The notes: generated by a model not told the origin, from the letters alone. A DNA stretch of 63,937 bases from Aphanocapsa lilacina HA4352-LM1 (GCA_019359725.1 JAHHGR010000019.1:1-63937), one strand, 5' to 3'; positions 44,992 through 54,082 are shown, numbered from the stretch's first letter. A program made the numbers and translations.

Positions 44992-47091
44992 TCACTCGGG
45001 AAGCAGAAGCTGTTTTCTAGGCTTGGCGGTGCGGTCGTAGTAGTAGCTCACCGTCATGTCCCCGGCGGCGTCGATGCCGTTGAAAACGGTGCCCAGCAGC
45101 GGGATGCGGTTGCGGTCGAGGGTCTGTTTGAGGTGCTTGAGGTGCTCGATGTCCGCGTGGCCGGGCCTGAGGACCAGCAGCACCCCCTCGGAGCGGGCCG
45201 CGAGGTTGTGGCCGTGGGCGTAACCGGCCATGGGCGGCGTGTCGATGATGATCTGCTCGTAGTGGGGCTCCAGTGCACCGATGAGCGCGTCGACCGCCGC
45301 CTCGTCGAGCAGGCTGCCGGAGTCGGGCAACTGCAGGCTGCCCGCCCCGAGCACATCGAGGTTGCTCACCGCCGTCTGCTGCACATAGTTGGCGACGCTG
45401 CCCGCGCTGGGGCGATGGAACAGCCACTCCGCCAGACCCCCCCGGCCCTCCAGGCCGAAGGTTTCACTGAGGCTCGGGCGCACCAGATCGGCGTCGACGA
45501 CGAGGGTGCGCCGGCCGGCTCGGGCCATCGCCCGGGCGAGGTTGGTGGCGACGGTGGACTTGCCCTCGTTGGCCATGGCCGAACTCACCACGATCACTGC
45601 CGCCTTGCCGGGGGCACCGGGCACCAGAAAGCGCAAGTTCATGCACAGCATCCGGTAGCTCTCGCGGTTCCAGGCGTGGATGAGTCGCTCCGACGAAGAT
45701 TCCAGCAGCGGCAGCGAGGCGAGCACCGGCACCTGCAGCAGATCTTGCATCTGCTGGGAGTTGATGCTCTTGCGGCCCGCTTCCAGCAAAGTGACGATCC
45801 CGGAGGCGGCCCCAAGGCCCAGCACTGTGCCGGCCACAGCCAACAGCGGGAAGTTGGGCCAGACCGGTTTTTCCGGTGTGCCCGCCGGCTCGACGATGCG
45901 CACGTTGGCAAAACTCTGGGCCTCGGCAATTTTGGCCTCCTCCAGGCGGCTGGCCAGCAAGTTGTAGGCGGCGCCGTCGATTTGCACCTGGCGGTCGAGT
46001 TGGGCGAGGGTGACCTGCCGCTCCGGCAGGGTGGCAAGCCGACCCCGGTAACGGCCGATCGACGCTTCGACACTCGCCAGTTCCTGGCGGCTGCCGCTCA
46101 GGCGCCCCTCAAGATCGGCCAGCTGGCCGGTGATCGTCTGGGAGACCGGGTCGACCGCGCCGGTGCGGGTACCGCCTAAGGCCTTGACCCGGCCGGCGAT
46201 AAGCCGCTTGAGTTCTTTTTGTTGCTCGCGCAGGAGGAGCATCTGGGGGTGGCGCTCGCCCAACTGCGCACTCTGGCGGGCGATTTCCGCTTCGAGGTCG
46301 GCCAGGGCGCGCCGGTTGGCCTGCAGGTCCGGATCGGCGCTGACCGCCACGTCGGTGACCGCCTGGCGGGTGGATTTGCCCCCCAACTGGCGCTGCAGCT
46401 GCGCCATTTGCGAGGCCAGGGAGCTGTTGGTCGCCTGCAGACGGCGGCTGGTGGCCTCCAGTTCGCCCAGTTCGCGCACGGCCGCCTGCGCTTCGACGGT
46501 GACTTCCACCGAACCGGACTGCTTTTGGTACTGCTGGCGGCGCCGTTCGGCCGCTTTGAGCCGACGCTCGACCCCGGGCAGCTTGTTCTCGATAAAGGTG
46601 CGCAGCGTCGTGGCCCGGGCGCGGTTGCTGGCGATGGTGTCGTCGATCAGGGTCTGGGCGAGGGCGGCGACGACGCTGCGGGCCACCTGGGGATCGGTGT
46701 TGGTGAAGGCCATATCCACCATGTCAGTACCCAGGACGCTCTCGATGGCGAGCCCCGAGCGCAACTCGTCGGGGGTAAACGCCTCACCGGTTAGCGGGTT
46801 GCGCAGCTTGTATTTGTCGGTCGCCGTATTCAAGATGGCGTGGGTCTTGACCAACTCCATCTTGTTCTCGAGCGGGTCGCTGGTGCGGGTGAAAGGACCG
46901 CCCTCGGCAAAACCTTCGAGCATCTGCATGCGCGGGGAGTTGTCGAGAAAGATAAACCGCATCTGGGACTTGTAGATTGGCGTGGTGAAAAAGCCGACCG
47001 CCATCGCCGAACCCAGTACCGCGCAAAAGGCGAGCGCAGCCCAGAGCCAGTGGCGCTGAAAGGCCGCCAGGATCGATGAGAGTGTGGTCAT
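44992..47091 (-). CDS. Wzc-like polysaccharide co-polymerase / BY-kinase
   Basis: 699 aa. Two membrane helices (about 15-35 and 415-435) flank a large periplasmic coiled-coil with a Wzz-type start. The cytoplasmic kinase domain has Walker A SSAMANEGKSTVATNLA, Walker A' TLVVDADLVRPSL and Walker B QIIIDTPPM. The C-terminus ends in SYYYDRTAKPRKQ, a short tyrosine cluster instead of a long one. It controls chain length and export with OPX and Wzy. ATG at 47091 since MTTLSSILAAF begins the family-like part. Confidence 0.93.
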   Translation of the reverse strand: MTTLSSILAAFQRHWLWAALAFCAVLGSAMAVGFFTTPIYKSQMRFIFLDNSPRMQMLEGFAEGGPFTRTSDPLENKMELVKTHAILNTATDKYKLRNPLTGEAFTPDELRSGLAIESVLGTDMVDMAFTNTDPQVARSVVAALAQTLIDDTIASNRARATTLRTFIENKLPGVERRLKAAERRRQQYQKQSGSVEVTVEAQAAVRELGELEATSRRLQATNSSLASQMAQLQRQLGGKSTRQAVTDVAVSADPDLQANRRALADLEAEIARQSAQLGERHPQMLLLREQQKELKRLIAGRVKALGGTRTGAVDPVSQTITGQLADLEGRLSGSRQELASVEASIGRYRGRLATLPERQVTLAQLDRQVQIDGAAYNLLASRLEEAKIAEAQSFANVRIVEPAGTPEKPVWPNFPLLAVAGTVLGLGAASGIVTLLEAGRKSINSQQMQDLLQVPVLASLPLLESSSERLIHAWNRESYRMLCMNLRFLVPGAPGKAAVIVVSSAMANEGKSTVATNLARAMARAGRRTLVVDADLVRPSLSETFGLEGRGGLAEWLFHRPSAGSVANYVQQTAVSNLDVLGAGSLQLPDSGSLLDEAAVDALIGALEPHYEQIIIDTPPMAGYAHGHNLAARSEGVLLVLRPGHADIEHLKHLKQTLDRNRIPLLGTVFNGIDAAGDMTVSYYYDRTAKPRKQLLLPE

Positions 47092-47172
47092 GGTGGTTAC
47101 GAAAATGAATGACGACTGTGGAAACGACCGATTAGGGGTCAGGGTGCTTACTGACACCTGACACCTGAAAAA

Positions 47173-48480
47173 CTACTCGGCAGGTTGCAGTATGCGCCGG
47201 GCGCCCAGGGCGGCGTTTTGCTCGCAGTAGAGCCGGTCGCTGAGCCGGCCTGCGGGCAACTCCACATCTGCGAAGGTGAGCGGCTGGTCGATGGCGATGT
47301 CGCGCAAAAGACGGCAGCCCTCGGTGAGGCCCATGGGCAGCAGGTTCTCGGCGCCGACCGTCCGGGCATTTTCGAGCATGCCGTAGCAGGTGAAGCCGCC
47401 GATGCCGTCCAGGCTCTCACCGGCTCCCAGCGGCCGTTTGGCCTGGGCGATCACTTCGCAGACCGGTTCGCCCAGGGGCACCACCGCCGCATCGCCCAAC
47501 AGCACCGCCCGCGCCACCGTCAAAGGCGCCTCCAGCGGGCTGAGGTGAAAGGGCGTGTAGAACGTGTAGACCGGCCCGTCGCCCATCTTGTAAAAGCGCA
47601 TGTAGCGCTGCTTGAGCGGGTGGTCGCAGTAACCCAGCACGAACACCCCGAAGCTTGGCTGGGCGCCCAGGATGTAATCCACCAGGCCGCCGCGCATCAA
47701 CTCGTCCAGGTTGAACAGGGACGGGGCTTCATCGACGTGGCTGCAGGTGGGTCCGTACATGCCGCGCACCCCGACGCCAAAGCCGGTGGCGTTGGCCACC
47801 GTGCACATCTCCATGGCGATCTTGGTGCCGTCCGCAAAGGAGGTGACCATTTTGGTGCGCTGAAAGTTGGCTGCGGCCCAGGCTTTTTGGGTCTCAGGCG
47901 TGCGTCGGCAATCGAGCAGGCTCTTGATGTTGCCGCACAGCAACGGCTTGAAACCGAGGGTCCGCACGTAGCGAAACAGATTCATGATCACCCCCGGCTG
48001 GTCGCCGTCGGCGTTGGTGAACACCACCCCCGCCCGGTCGGCGTAGGCTTTGAGCACCGGCCCGAGGGTGGCGTCCAGTTCAGCGTTCATCAAGACGACG
48101 TGCTTGCCGTGCTCGATGGCCCGCAAGACCACCCGGGCGCCGAATTCGACTTCGCCGGTGATTTCGACGATGACGTCGATATTGACCGCTTCGCACAGCA
48201 AGAACGGGTCGTCGGTGATCGCGTACTGCCCCTCGGCGATGGCCGCCTCCAACTGGTGGGTGCTCTCGACGGCGCGCAGCTGCTCCACACCCGCCTCGCG
48301 GTAGGCGCGTTCGGCCTGATCGAGGGTGCGGTTGGCGATGGCCACCAGCTTCATGCCGACCATTGAGGTGACAATCTGCAGCGCCAGACCGCGCCCGGCA
48401 AATCCGGCACCGACCATGCCGACGCGCACGGGCCGGCCCTCGTCCTGACGTCTGGCTAGTTCAGTATCTACAATAATCAT
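47173..48480 (-). CDS. NAD(P)-dependent oxidoreductase with C-terminal SAF domain
   Basis: 435 aa. N-terminal Rossmann VRVGMVGAGFAGRGLALQIV, homoserine-dehydrogenase-like body (VVLMNAELDATLGPVLKAYA, NADGDQPGVIMNLFRYVR), and a SAF-type C-terminus (LPMGLTEGCRLLRDI, PLTFADVELPAGRLSDRL). Paralogue of the protein at 48587-49966, with many identical blocks such as MVTSFADG. Substrate unknown; probably reduces or oxidises a sugar or its precursor for the polysaccharide. Confidence 0.85.
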   Translation of the reverse strand: MIIVDTELARRQDEGRPVRVGMVGAGFAGRGLALQIVTSMVGMKLVAIANRTLDQAERAYREAGVEQLRAVESTHQLEAAIAEGQYAITDDPFLLCEAVNIDVIVEITGEVEFGARVVLRAIEHGKHVVLMNAELDATLGPVLKAYADRAGVVFTNADGDQPGVIMNLFRYVRTLGFKPLLCGNIKSLLDCRRTPETQKAWAAANFQRTKMVTSFADGTKIAMEMCTVANATGFGVGVRGMYGPTCSHVDEAPSLFNLDELMRGGLVDYILGAQPSFGVFVLGYCDHPLKQRYMRFYKMGDGPVYTFYTPFHLSPLEAPLTVARAVLLGDAAVVPLGEPVCEVIAQAKRPLGAGESLDGIGGFTCYGMLENARTVGAENLLPMGLTEGCRLLRDIAIDQPLTFADVELPAGRLSDRLYCEQNAALGARRILQPAE

Positions 48481-48556
48481 CGCTGCTCCTTTTTCTCTAT
48501 CGGGGGGAGGGAAAGGTCGTCTCGATTGCGGGAAGGAGAAATCGACGGCTCAAATC

Positions 48557-48586
48557 ATCCCGGGGCAGGCCGGCCTGCCCCGGGAT
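48557..48586. repeat. Perfect 30-bp palindrome
   Basis: ATCCCGGGGCAGGCC (48557-48571) is followed directly by its reverse complement GGCCTGCCCCGGGAT (48572-48586). It abuts the stop codon of the gene at 48587. Confidence 0.85.
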
Positions 48587-48599
48587 TCAGCAGGCGCTC
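48564..48599. repeat. 36-bp repeat, copy 1
   Basis: GGCAGGCCGGCCTGCCCCGG continues with GATTCAGCAGGCGCTC. It matches the copy at 48633-48668 with a few substitutions, 69 bp apart, and includes one arm of the 30-bp palindrome. It overlaps the end of the oxidoreductase gene at 48587. Confidence 0.75.
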
Positions 48600-49966
48600 G
48601 CAAGCAATGTGAGAAGACTTGCAGGTAGAAAAGGCAGGACGGCCTGCCTCGGGACTTTGCAGGCGCTCAACGGCGGCGAACATTCGAAATAGGCGTCCTG
48701 TTCGGCGCGCAGTCGGTCGGCTGTGCGGCCGGTCGGCAGTATTACATCGTCGTAGCGCAGGACTTGATCTTTCGGGATGGGACGCGTCAGACGACAGCCT
48801 TCCGCCAGCCCCATCGGCAGCAGTCGCTGCCGGGCGGTCACCTCGGCGTTCTCGCACTGACCGTAGGTCATATAGAAGCCGATGCCGTCGAGCAGCTCAC
48901 CGGCCTGCAGGTCGCGCTTGGCGGTGGTGACCACCTCGACCACCGGCGCTCCCAAAGGGGCGAGTACCGCATCGCCAAAGAGCACCGCCCGGGCTACCGA
49001 GAAGGGAACCTCGAAGTGGCACAGGTGGTAGGGTGTGTAGTAGCTGTAGAGCGGGCCTTCGCCCAGCTTGTAGAGATTGAGCATATGCCGCTGCCTCGGG
49101 TCCTCGCAGCTGGCCAGTACAAATACCCCGGGACTCGGGGACGTCCCGACGACATAATCGACGATCCCTCCCCAGGCTTGCAGTTGCTCCACATCAAATA
49201 GTCGGGTCAGATCATCGACGTGTCCCCGGTGCTCGTAGCCCAGCATGCCCCGTCGGGCCACCCGCATACCGGTGGCGTTGGCGACGATCGCCTGCTCGAA
49301 GGCAATTTTGGACCCGTCGGCGAAGCTTGTGACCATGTGGGGTTTTTGGCCCCAGCGGCGCGCGAAGGCCTCCTGGGTAGTGGGGTTGCGGTAGGGATCG
49401 TGCAGACCTTTGACATTGCCGCAGACGAGGGGTCTTAGCCCCATCGAGCGCACGAAGCGGTAGAGGTTCATCTGCACGCCCGGCTGGTCGCCGTCGCAGG
49501 CGGTATAAATCACCCCGGCGCGGTCGGCGTAGACTTTAAGAATCGGTCCTAGGGTGCCGTCGAGTTCGGCGTTCATCAAAATGATGTGTTTGCCGTGCTC
49601 GCAGGCGGCGAGCACCACTTTGGCCCCATACTCGACCGAACCGGTCACTTCGAGAATGGCATCGATCTGGTCCGCCGCACACAACAAAAAGGGATCGTCG
49701 CTCACAGCGGGCTGTCCCCGGGCGATTGCCGCTTCGAGTTGCGCGAGCGTCTCAACTGAGACCACCGCTTCGAGGCCGGCCTGGCGATAGGCCATCGCCG
49801 CTTCTTCCGGCCGACGGTTGGCGATGGCCACCAGCTCCATACCGGGCATCACGTTGATGATTTGATGGGCGAGCGCAGCCCCCATGAAGCCGGCGCCGAC
49901 CATGGCGACGCGCACCGGCTGGCGGCGCTCGGCGCGCAACTGTAAAGCTTTGTCGATAAGAATCAT
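48587..49966 (-). CDS. NAD(P)-dependent oxidoreductase with C-terminal SAF domain (paralogue)
   Basis: 459 aa. Rossmann VRVAMVGAGFMGAALAHQII, then HIILMNAELDGTLGPILKVY, CDGDQPGVQMNLYRFVRSMG and HMVTSFADGSKIAFEQAIVA, as in the neighbouring paralogue. The SAF-like end (LPMGLAEGCRLTRPI, ILPTGRTADRLRAEQDAYF) is complete at about residue 427; the last 32 residues, ECSPPLSACK onward, have no counterpart in the paralogue and are encoded by the palindromic repeat. Two bases separate it from rfbC. Tandem duplication with divergence is likely. Confidence 0.83.
   Translation of the reverse strand: MILIDKALQLRAERRQPVRVAMVGAGFMGAALAHQIINVMPGMELVAIANRRPEEAAMAYRQAGLEAVVSVETLAQLEAAIARGQPAVSDDPFLLCAADQIDAILEVTGSVEYGAKVVLAACEHGKHIILMNAELDGTLGPILKVYADRAGVIYTACDGDQPGVQMNLYRFVRSMGLRPLVCGNVKGLHDPYRNPTTQEAFARRWGQKPHMVTSFADGSKIAFEQAIVANATGMRVARRGMLGYEHRGHVDDLTRLFDVEQLQAWGGIVDYVVGTSPSPGVFVLASCEDPRQRHMLNLYKLGEGPLYSYYTPYHLCHFEVPFSVARAVLFGDAVLAPLGAPVVEVVTTAKRDLQAGELLDGIGFYMTYGQCENAEVTARQRLLPMGLAEGCRLTRPIPKDQVLRYDDVILPTGRTADRLRAEQDAYFECSPPLSACKVPRQAVLPFLPASLLTLLASAC
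48633..48668. repeat. 36-bp repeat, copy 2
   Basis: GGCAGGACGGCCTGCCTCGG continues with GACTTTGCAGGCGCTC. It lies inside the 3' end of the oxidoreductase gene and encodes part of its atypical C-terminal tail. Confidence 0.75.
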
Positions 49967-49968
49967 GA

Positions 49969-50517
49969 CTAGTGCTGCTCCTGCATAGCGGGGGCCAGCA
50001 AGGGCCAGCCGTTGTCTTTGGCGGACAGGACACTGACCGGCAGCGGCCAATCGATGGCCAGGGCCGGGTCGTCGTAGCGCAATCCCCGTTCATAACCCGG
50101 AGTATAAAATTCACCCACCTGATAGAGCACCTCGGCGCCGTCGGTGAGTGCTTGATAGCCGTGGGCGAACAGGCCCGGCACGTACAGCGCCCGGCGGTTG
50201 TCTTCGCTCAGTTCGACGCCGATGTGCTGCAGGTAAGTCCGCGAGCCGGGCCGCAGGTCGACGATCACGTCGTAGATGGCGCCACGGGTGCAGCGGACAA
50301 GCTTGGTCTCGAGGGCGGGGGCCACCTGGTAGTGCATGCCGCGCAGGGTGCCTGCCCGATGGTTGTACGACAGATTGCTCTGGGCGAAGGTGCCCACGAG
50401 GCCTTGAGCTTCGAACTCGCGCGCGCAGAAGGTGCGCGCGAAAAAGCCGCGCTCGTCCTCGCGCCGGTCGAGGTCGATGAGATAGGCCCCGGCGAGCTTG
50501 GTCGGTGTGAAGTGCAT
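49969..50517 (-). CDS. rfbC: dTDP-4-dehydrorhamnose 3,5-epimerase family protein
   Basis: 182 aa cupin-fold epimerase. RGFFARTFCAREFEAQGL, NLSYNHRAGTLRGMHYQ (catalytic His in RGMHYQ), and YQVGEFYTPGYERGLRYDDP with the catalytic Tyr region. No other dTDP-rhamnose genes (rfbA, rfbB, rfbD) are in the window, so the nucleotide may instead be CDP, supplied by the rfbF gene in the same operon. 6 bp from the SDR gene. Confidence 0.87.
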   Translation of the reverse strand: MHFTPTKLAGAYLIDLDRREDERGFFARTFCAREFEAQGLVGTFAQSNLSYNHRAGTLRGMHYQVAPALETKLVRCTRGAIYDVIVDLRPGSRTYLQHIGVELSEDNRRALYVPGLFAHGYQALTDGAEVLYQVGEFYTPGYERGLRYDDPALAIDWPLPVSVLSAKDNGWPLLAPAMQEQH

Positions 50518-50523
50518 CGCATT

Positions 50524-51609
50524 CTACTCCGCTGCGGTGAGTACCGGCTGCACGAGTGCTGTTTTATCCTGCTCGGTGGCGATGTACTCGTACCAAAACA
50601 ATTCGTCGTCAATCTGACCTGTCTCCAGCAGGTGCTGGATCTGCTTGAGGCGCGTATGGCCGCGAAACTCGAACAGCTCGGTGCTCATGTTGATCTTGGA
50701 GAAGATTTCCAGAAGTTGACGCGCGCCGAGCGCCACGTTGCGCCGACACCGGAAACCCGGCAACTCGGCATTGATTTTATCGAAGCAAACTTTGTAGTCG
50801 CGCTTGTCTGTGGGGTTGGAACCTAAGATCAGTTTGCAGCCAGGAAACGTCTCAGCGATGATCCGCGCGATGTCCTTGACCTGGTAGTTCTCGGTGTTCT
50901 CGCCGACGTTGAAAATTTCGTTGTGCACCACCTGGCGCGGCGCCTCCAGCGCACAGTAAATCGCCTGGCACATATCGAGCACGTGCACAAAAGGCCGCCA
51001 GGGCGTGCCGTCGCTTTCCATGCGGATTTCTTTGGCAGTCCAGGCATAGCCGGCCAGTGAATTGACCACCAAGTCGAAGCGCATGCGCGGCGAAGGACCG
51101 TAGGCCGTCGCGTTGCGCAGGAAGGTCGGGGAGAAGTTGTCGTCGGCCATCGGCGCCAGGTCGCGCTCTACGAAGATTTTGCAGCGCGCGTAGGCGGTCA
51201 GCGGATTGACCGCGGATTGCTCTGTGCTGTACTTATCCCCGCCGGCGCCGTAGACGCTGCAGCTGGACATGTAGACAAAGCGGCTCACCCCGGCGCGCTT
51301 GGCCTTTTTGGCCAGCTCGACGGTGCTGAGGTGGTTGATATCGTAGGTGATAGTCGGGTTGAGCTGTCCGACCGGGTCGTTCGAGAGTTCCGCCAGGTGG
51401 ACGATGGCGTCGTAGCCTGCGAGGTCTTCCTCGCTGATGTGGCGGATGTCCTTGCGGATGTGCAGCGGCGCCTGCCGCACGCCGTTGTAGAGCCAGCCGA
51501 CTTTGTGAAAGCCGGTGTCGAGGCCGGTGACCTCGTGTCCGCGCTCGAGCAGAACGCCGCCGAGCAGGGTGCCGATGTACCCTTCGGTACCGGTTGCCAG
51601 AATTTTCAT
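50524..51609 (-). CDS. NAD-dependent epimerase/dehydratase (extended SDR)
   Basis: 361 aa. The N-terminal motif is TGTEGYIGTLLGGVLLERGH, a variant of TGxxGxxG; active-site RFVYMSSCSVYGAGGDKYS and YARCK (Tyr-x3-Lys). PFVHVLDMCQAIYCAL is typical of sugar-nucleotide SDRs. It probably acts on a nucleotide 4-keto-hexose or performs 4-epimerisation or reduction. In the same operon as rfbF and rfbC. Confidence 0.88.
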   Translation of the reverse strand: MKILATGTEGYIGTLLGGVLLERGHEVTGLDTGFHKVGWLYNGVRQAPLHIRKDIRHISEEDLAGYDAIVHLAELSNDPVGQLNPTITYDINHLSTVELAKKAKRAGVSRFVYMSSCSVYGAGGDKYSTEQSAVNPLTAYARCKIFVERDLAPMADDNFSPTFLRNATAYGPSPRMRFDLVVNSLAGYAWTAKEIRMESDGTPWRPFVHVLDMCQAIYCALEAPRQVVHNEIFNVGENTENYQVKDIARIIAETFPGCKLILGSNPTDKRDYKVCFDKINAELPGFRCRRNVALGARQLLEIFSKINMSTELFEFRGHTRLKQIQHLLETGQIDDELFWYEYIATEQDKTALVQPVLTAAE

Positions 51610-51623
51610 GAGTGATTAGGCTC

Positions 51624-52844
51624 CTATCGTGTCAGAATCAGCCGCTGGGTTACCGACTCGGGAATGCGCTCGATCACGGCTTTGCCGATCGGTATCGAGG
51701 CGGTGGCCGCCGGGGAGGGGGCGTTGAGCACGTGCAGCGAATGGGGTCCCGCAGCGAACAAAAAGTCGTCCACCAACTTGCCTTCGCGGGTGAGGGCCTG
51801 GGCTCGAACGCCGCTGCCCGCCGGCACGACGTCCTCGGGCTGCACCTCCGGGATCAGCCGTTGCAGGCTGCGCACAAAGGCTGCCTTCGACAGCGAGCGA
51901 ACGATTTCTTTGAATCCTTCGCCTGCATGGCGGGCGGCGAGTTTCCAGAAGCCGCCGTAGCTGAGCACCTCGGCCGTATCGCCCAGGTGAACATCGCCCC
52001 AGCAGTAGCCCTCGCGCGCCAAAGCGAGCACGGCGTTGGGACCGGCGTGGACGGTGCCGTCGATCATGCGCGTGAAGTGCACGCCCAGAAACGGAAAATC
52101 CGGATTGGGAACCGGGTAGATCAGGTGCTTGCACAAGTAGCGCTTCTCAGGCACCAACTCGTAGTACTCACCCCGAAACGGCACGATCTTCGCCTCGCTG
52201 CTCAGACCGCATACCGCCGCAAGGCGATCGCAAAAAAGCCCCGCGCAGTTGATGAGATAGCGGGCGAAGAAACCGCCCCGGTCGGTCTCGAGGGTGATGC
52301 CGTCGGTAGCCACAGCCAGATTGAGCACGCGCGTGCCCAGGCGCAACTCGCCGCCGCGCTCAGCGACGATGCGCGCGTAGGCGGCCGCAACCCGGGCGTA
52401 ATGGACGATGCCGGCGGTGGGCACGCGGATGGCGGCCAGCCCCCGCACGTGGGGCTCGATTTCGCGCAGGCGCTCCGCACCGATGCGCTCGACAGGAATG
52501 CCGTTGGCCAGACCGCGCGCCAGCAAGTTCTCCAGCAGCGGCAACTCCGCCGATTCAGTAGCGACAATCACCTTGCCGCAGATGTCGTACTCGATGCTGT
52601 GCTTCTGGCAAAATTCAACCACTGCGCGGCTGCCGGCGGTGGCGAAGCGGGCTTTGAGGCTGCCGGGCTTGTAGTATACCCCCGAATGGATGACGCCGCT
52701 GTTGTGGCCGGTCTGATGACCGGCCCAGGAGAGTTCTTTTTCGAGCACCAGCAGACGGGCGTCGGGATAGCGCTCGCTCAGGGCCAGGCCCACCGAGAGC
52801 CCGACGATGCCGCCGCCGACGATGGCGAAGTCGTAGGTCGTCAT
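51624..52844 (-). CDS. lhgO: FAD-dependent oxidase, L-2-hydroxyglutarate oxidase (LhgO) family
   Basis: 406 aa DAO-type flavoprotein. FAD motif YDFAIVGGGIVGLSVGLALS at residues 4-23, HNSGVIHSGVYYKPGSLKAR, FRGEYYELVPEKRYLC, FLGVHFTRMIDGTVHAGPNA, all LhgO hallmarks. The known enzyme oxidises L-2-hydroxyglutarate with electron transfer to quinones. Placed between rfbF and an SDR with gaps of 1 and 14 bp, it may instead oxidise a sugar-derived 2-hydroxyacid here; that is inference. ATG at 52844 gives the FAD fold start. Confidence 0.85.
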   Translation of the reverse strand: MTTYDFAIVGGGIVGLSVGLALSERYPDARLLVLEKELSWAGHQTGHNSGVIHSGVYYKPGSLKARFATAGSRAVVEFCQKHSIEYDICGKVIVATESAELPLLENLLARGLANGIPVERIGAERLREIEPHVRGLAAIRVPTAGIVHYARVAAAYARIVAERGGELRLGTRVLNLAVATDGITLETDRGGFFARYLINCAGLFCDRLAAVCGLSSEAKIVPFRGEYYELVPEKRYLCKHLIYPVPNPDFPFLGVHFTRMIDGTVHAGPNAVLALAREGYCWGDVHLGDTAEVLSYGGFWKLAARHAGEGFKEIVRSLSKAAFVRSLQRLIPEVQPEDVVPAGSGVRAQALTREGKLVDDFLFAAGPHSLHVLNAPSPAATASIPIGKAVIERIPESVTQRLILTR

Positions 52845-52845
52845 C

Positions 52846-53619
52846 TCACCACACCTTCCAGGGGGCTTTACCCGTACTCCAGAGATCTTCGAGGACTTTC
52901 TTGTCGCGCAGCGTATCCATCGGCTGCCAAAATCCATCGTGTCGAAAGGCGGACAGTTGGCCGAGGTGCGCCAGTTTGCCGAGCGGCTCCTTTTCCCACA
53001 CGGTACTGTCCCCTTCGATAAAGTCAATCACCCCGGGCTCCAGGACAAAGTACCCGCCGTTAATCCAGGCGCCGTCGCCGTCGGGCTTTTCTTGAAAGCT
53101 GGTGATAAGCGTATCGTCCTGTTTGAGGCAGACCGCCCCAAAGCGTCCCGGCGGACGGGTGATGGTCATGGTCGCCATCGTGCCGCAGGCTTTGTGCTGG
53201 GCTATCACCGCCGCAATGTCGATGTTGCCCACCCCGTCGCCGTAGGTAAAGCAAAAGCTCTCGGTGCCGATGTGCTCGCGCACGCGCCGCAGCCGGCCGC
53301 CGGTCATCGTCTCCTCCCCGGTATCCACTAAGGTGACGCGCCAGGGTTCCGCTTTGCCGGCGTGGATGTTCATCTGGTTGAAGCGCATGTCGAAGGTGAC
53401 ATCGGACATGTGCAGAAAGTAGTTGGCGAAGTATTCCTTGATCACATAGCCCTTATACCCGCAGCAGATGATGAAGTCGTTGATGCCGTGGGCCGAATAG
53501 ATCTTCATGATGTGCCACAGGATGGGCCTGCCGCCGATTTCGACCATGGGCTTGGGCTTGATCTGCGTCTCCTCACTGAGGCGGGTACCCAGCCCGCCTG
53601 CGAGCAACACTGCTTTCAT
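52846..53619 (-). CDS. rfbF: Glucose-1-phosphate cytidylyltransferase
   Basis: 257 aa, exactly the usual RfbF length. [74 protein letters not shown] and [17 protein letters not shown] are family hallmarks. It makes CDP-glucose. No CDP-glucose 4,6-dehydratase (rfbG) lies in the window. First gene of the operon rfbF-lhgO-SDR-rfbC-oxidoreductase. Confidence 0.95.
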   Translation of the reverse strand: MKAVLLAGGLGTRLSEETQIKPKPMVEIGGRPILWHIMKIYSAHGINDFIICCGYKGYVIKEYFANYFLHMSDVTFDMRFNQMNIHAGKAEPWRVTLVDTGEETMTGGRLRRVREHIGTESFCFTYGDGVGNIDIAAVIAQHKACGTMATMTITRPPGRFGAVCLKQDDTLITSFQEKPDGDGAWINGGYFVLEPGVIDFIEGDSTVWEKEPLGKLAHLGQLSAFRHDGFWQPMDTLRDKKVLEDLWSTGKAPWKVW

Positions 53620-53668
53620 AGATTCCTCGCTCGGTGGTATCGATGAACGAACACTTGCCAAAACCGGC

Positions 53669-54082
53669 CTAGCGGAGCCGCTGAACACTGAGGTGCGCTT
53701 CTCGCTGGCTAAATTCGCTGACGGAGGGGTTGTATCCGGGCGGCGGGGCCACCCCGGTGGCCTGCCGCCAGTGCTCGGCGGTGACCGTCTGCAGCCGATA
53801 GCCGTCGTCGACTTTGCGCACGTGGTACCAGGTCTGCGCTTCGCACTCGCAGCACCAGAAAGCCTCCAGCCATTCGTGCTGCAAAGGCACGACCTGCGAG
53901 ACGACAAGCGAGAGTTGGGCCTTGCGCTTGCTGACACCGCGCTCGCGCAGCTGCTGTAGGCTCTCGGTAAAGATTGAGTACTTGCGGCTGCAGCTACTCA
54001 AGTAACACCCGTGTATCGGACAGGCGATGCGCCGACCACCCGGGCGGGTGCGCTTCCGATTGTGCTCACACCTTTTGCTCAC
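53669..54082 (-). CDS. Conserved cyanobacterial Cys-rich protein, unknown function
   Basis: 137 aa. [55 protein letters not shown] and [13 protein letters not shown] form a pattern seen in small hypothetical proteins across cyanobacteria. Two Cys/His pairs (C-P-I-H-G-C and C-C-E-C) suggest a zinc site. GTG start at 54082 with GGAGG five bases upstream. No link to the polysaccharide genes is obvious. Confidence 0.75.
   Translation of the reverse strand: MSKRCEHNRKRTRPGGRRIACPIHGCYLSSCSRKYSIFTESLQQLRERGVSKRKAQLSLVVSQVVPLQHEWLEAFWCCECEAQTWYHVRKVDDGYRLQTVTAEHWRQATGVAPPPGYNPSVSEFSQREAHLSVQRLR

Noticed and set aside
47092..47157. Longer start of the Wzc-like gene
   Set aside because: The extra 22 residues precede MTTLSSILAAF and do not resemble the family's cytoplasmic start.
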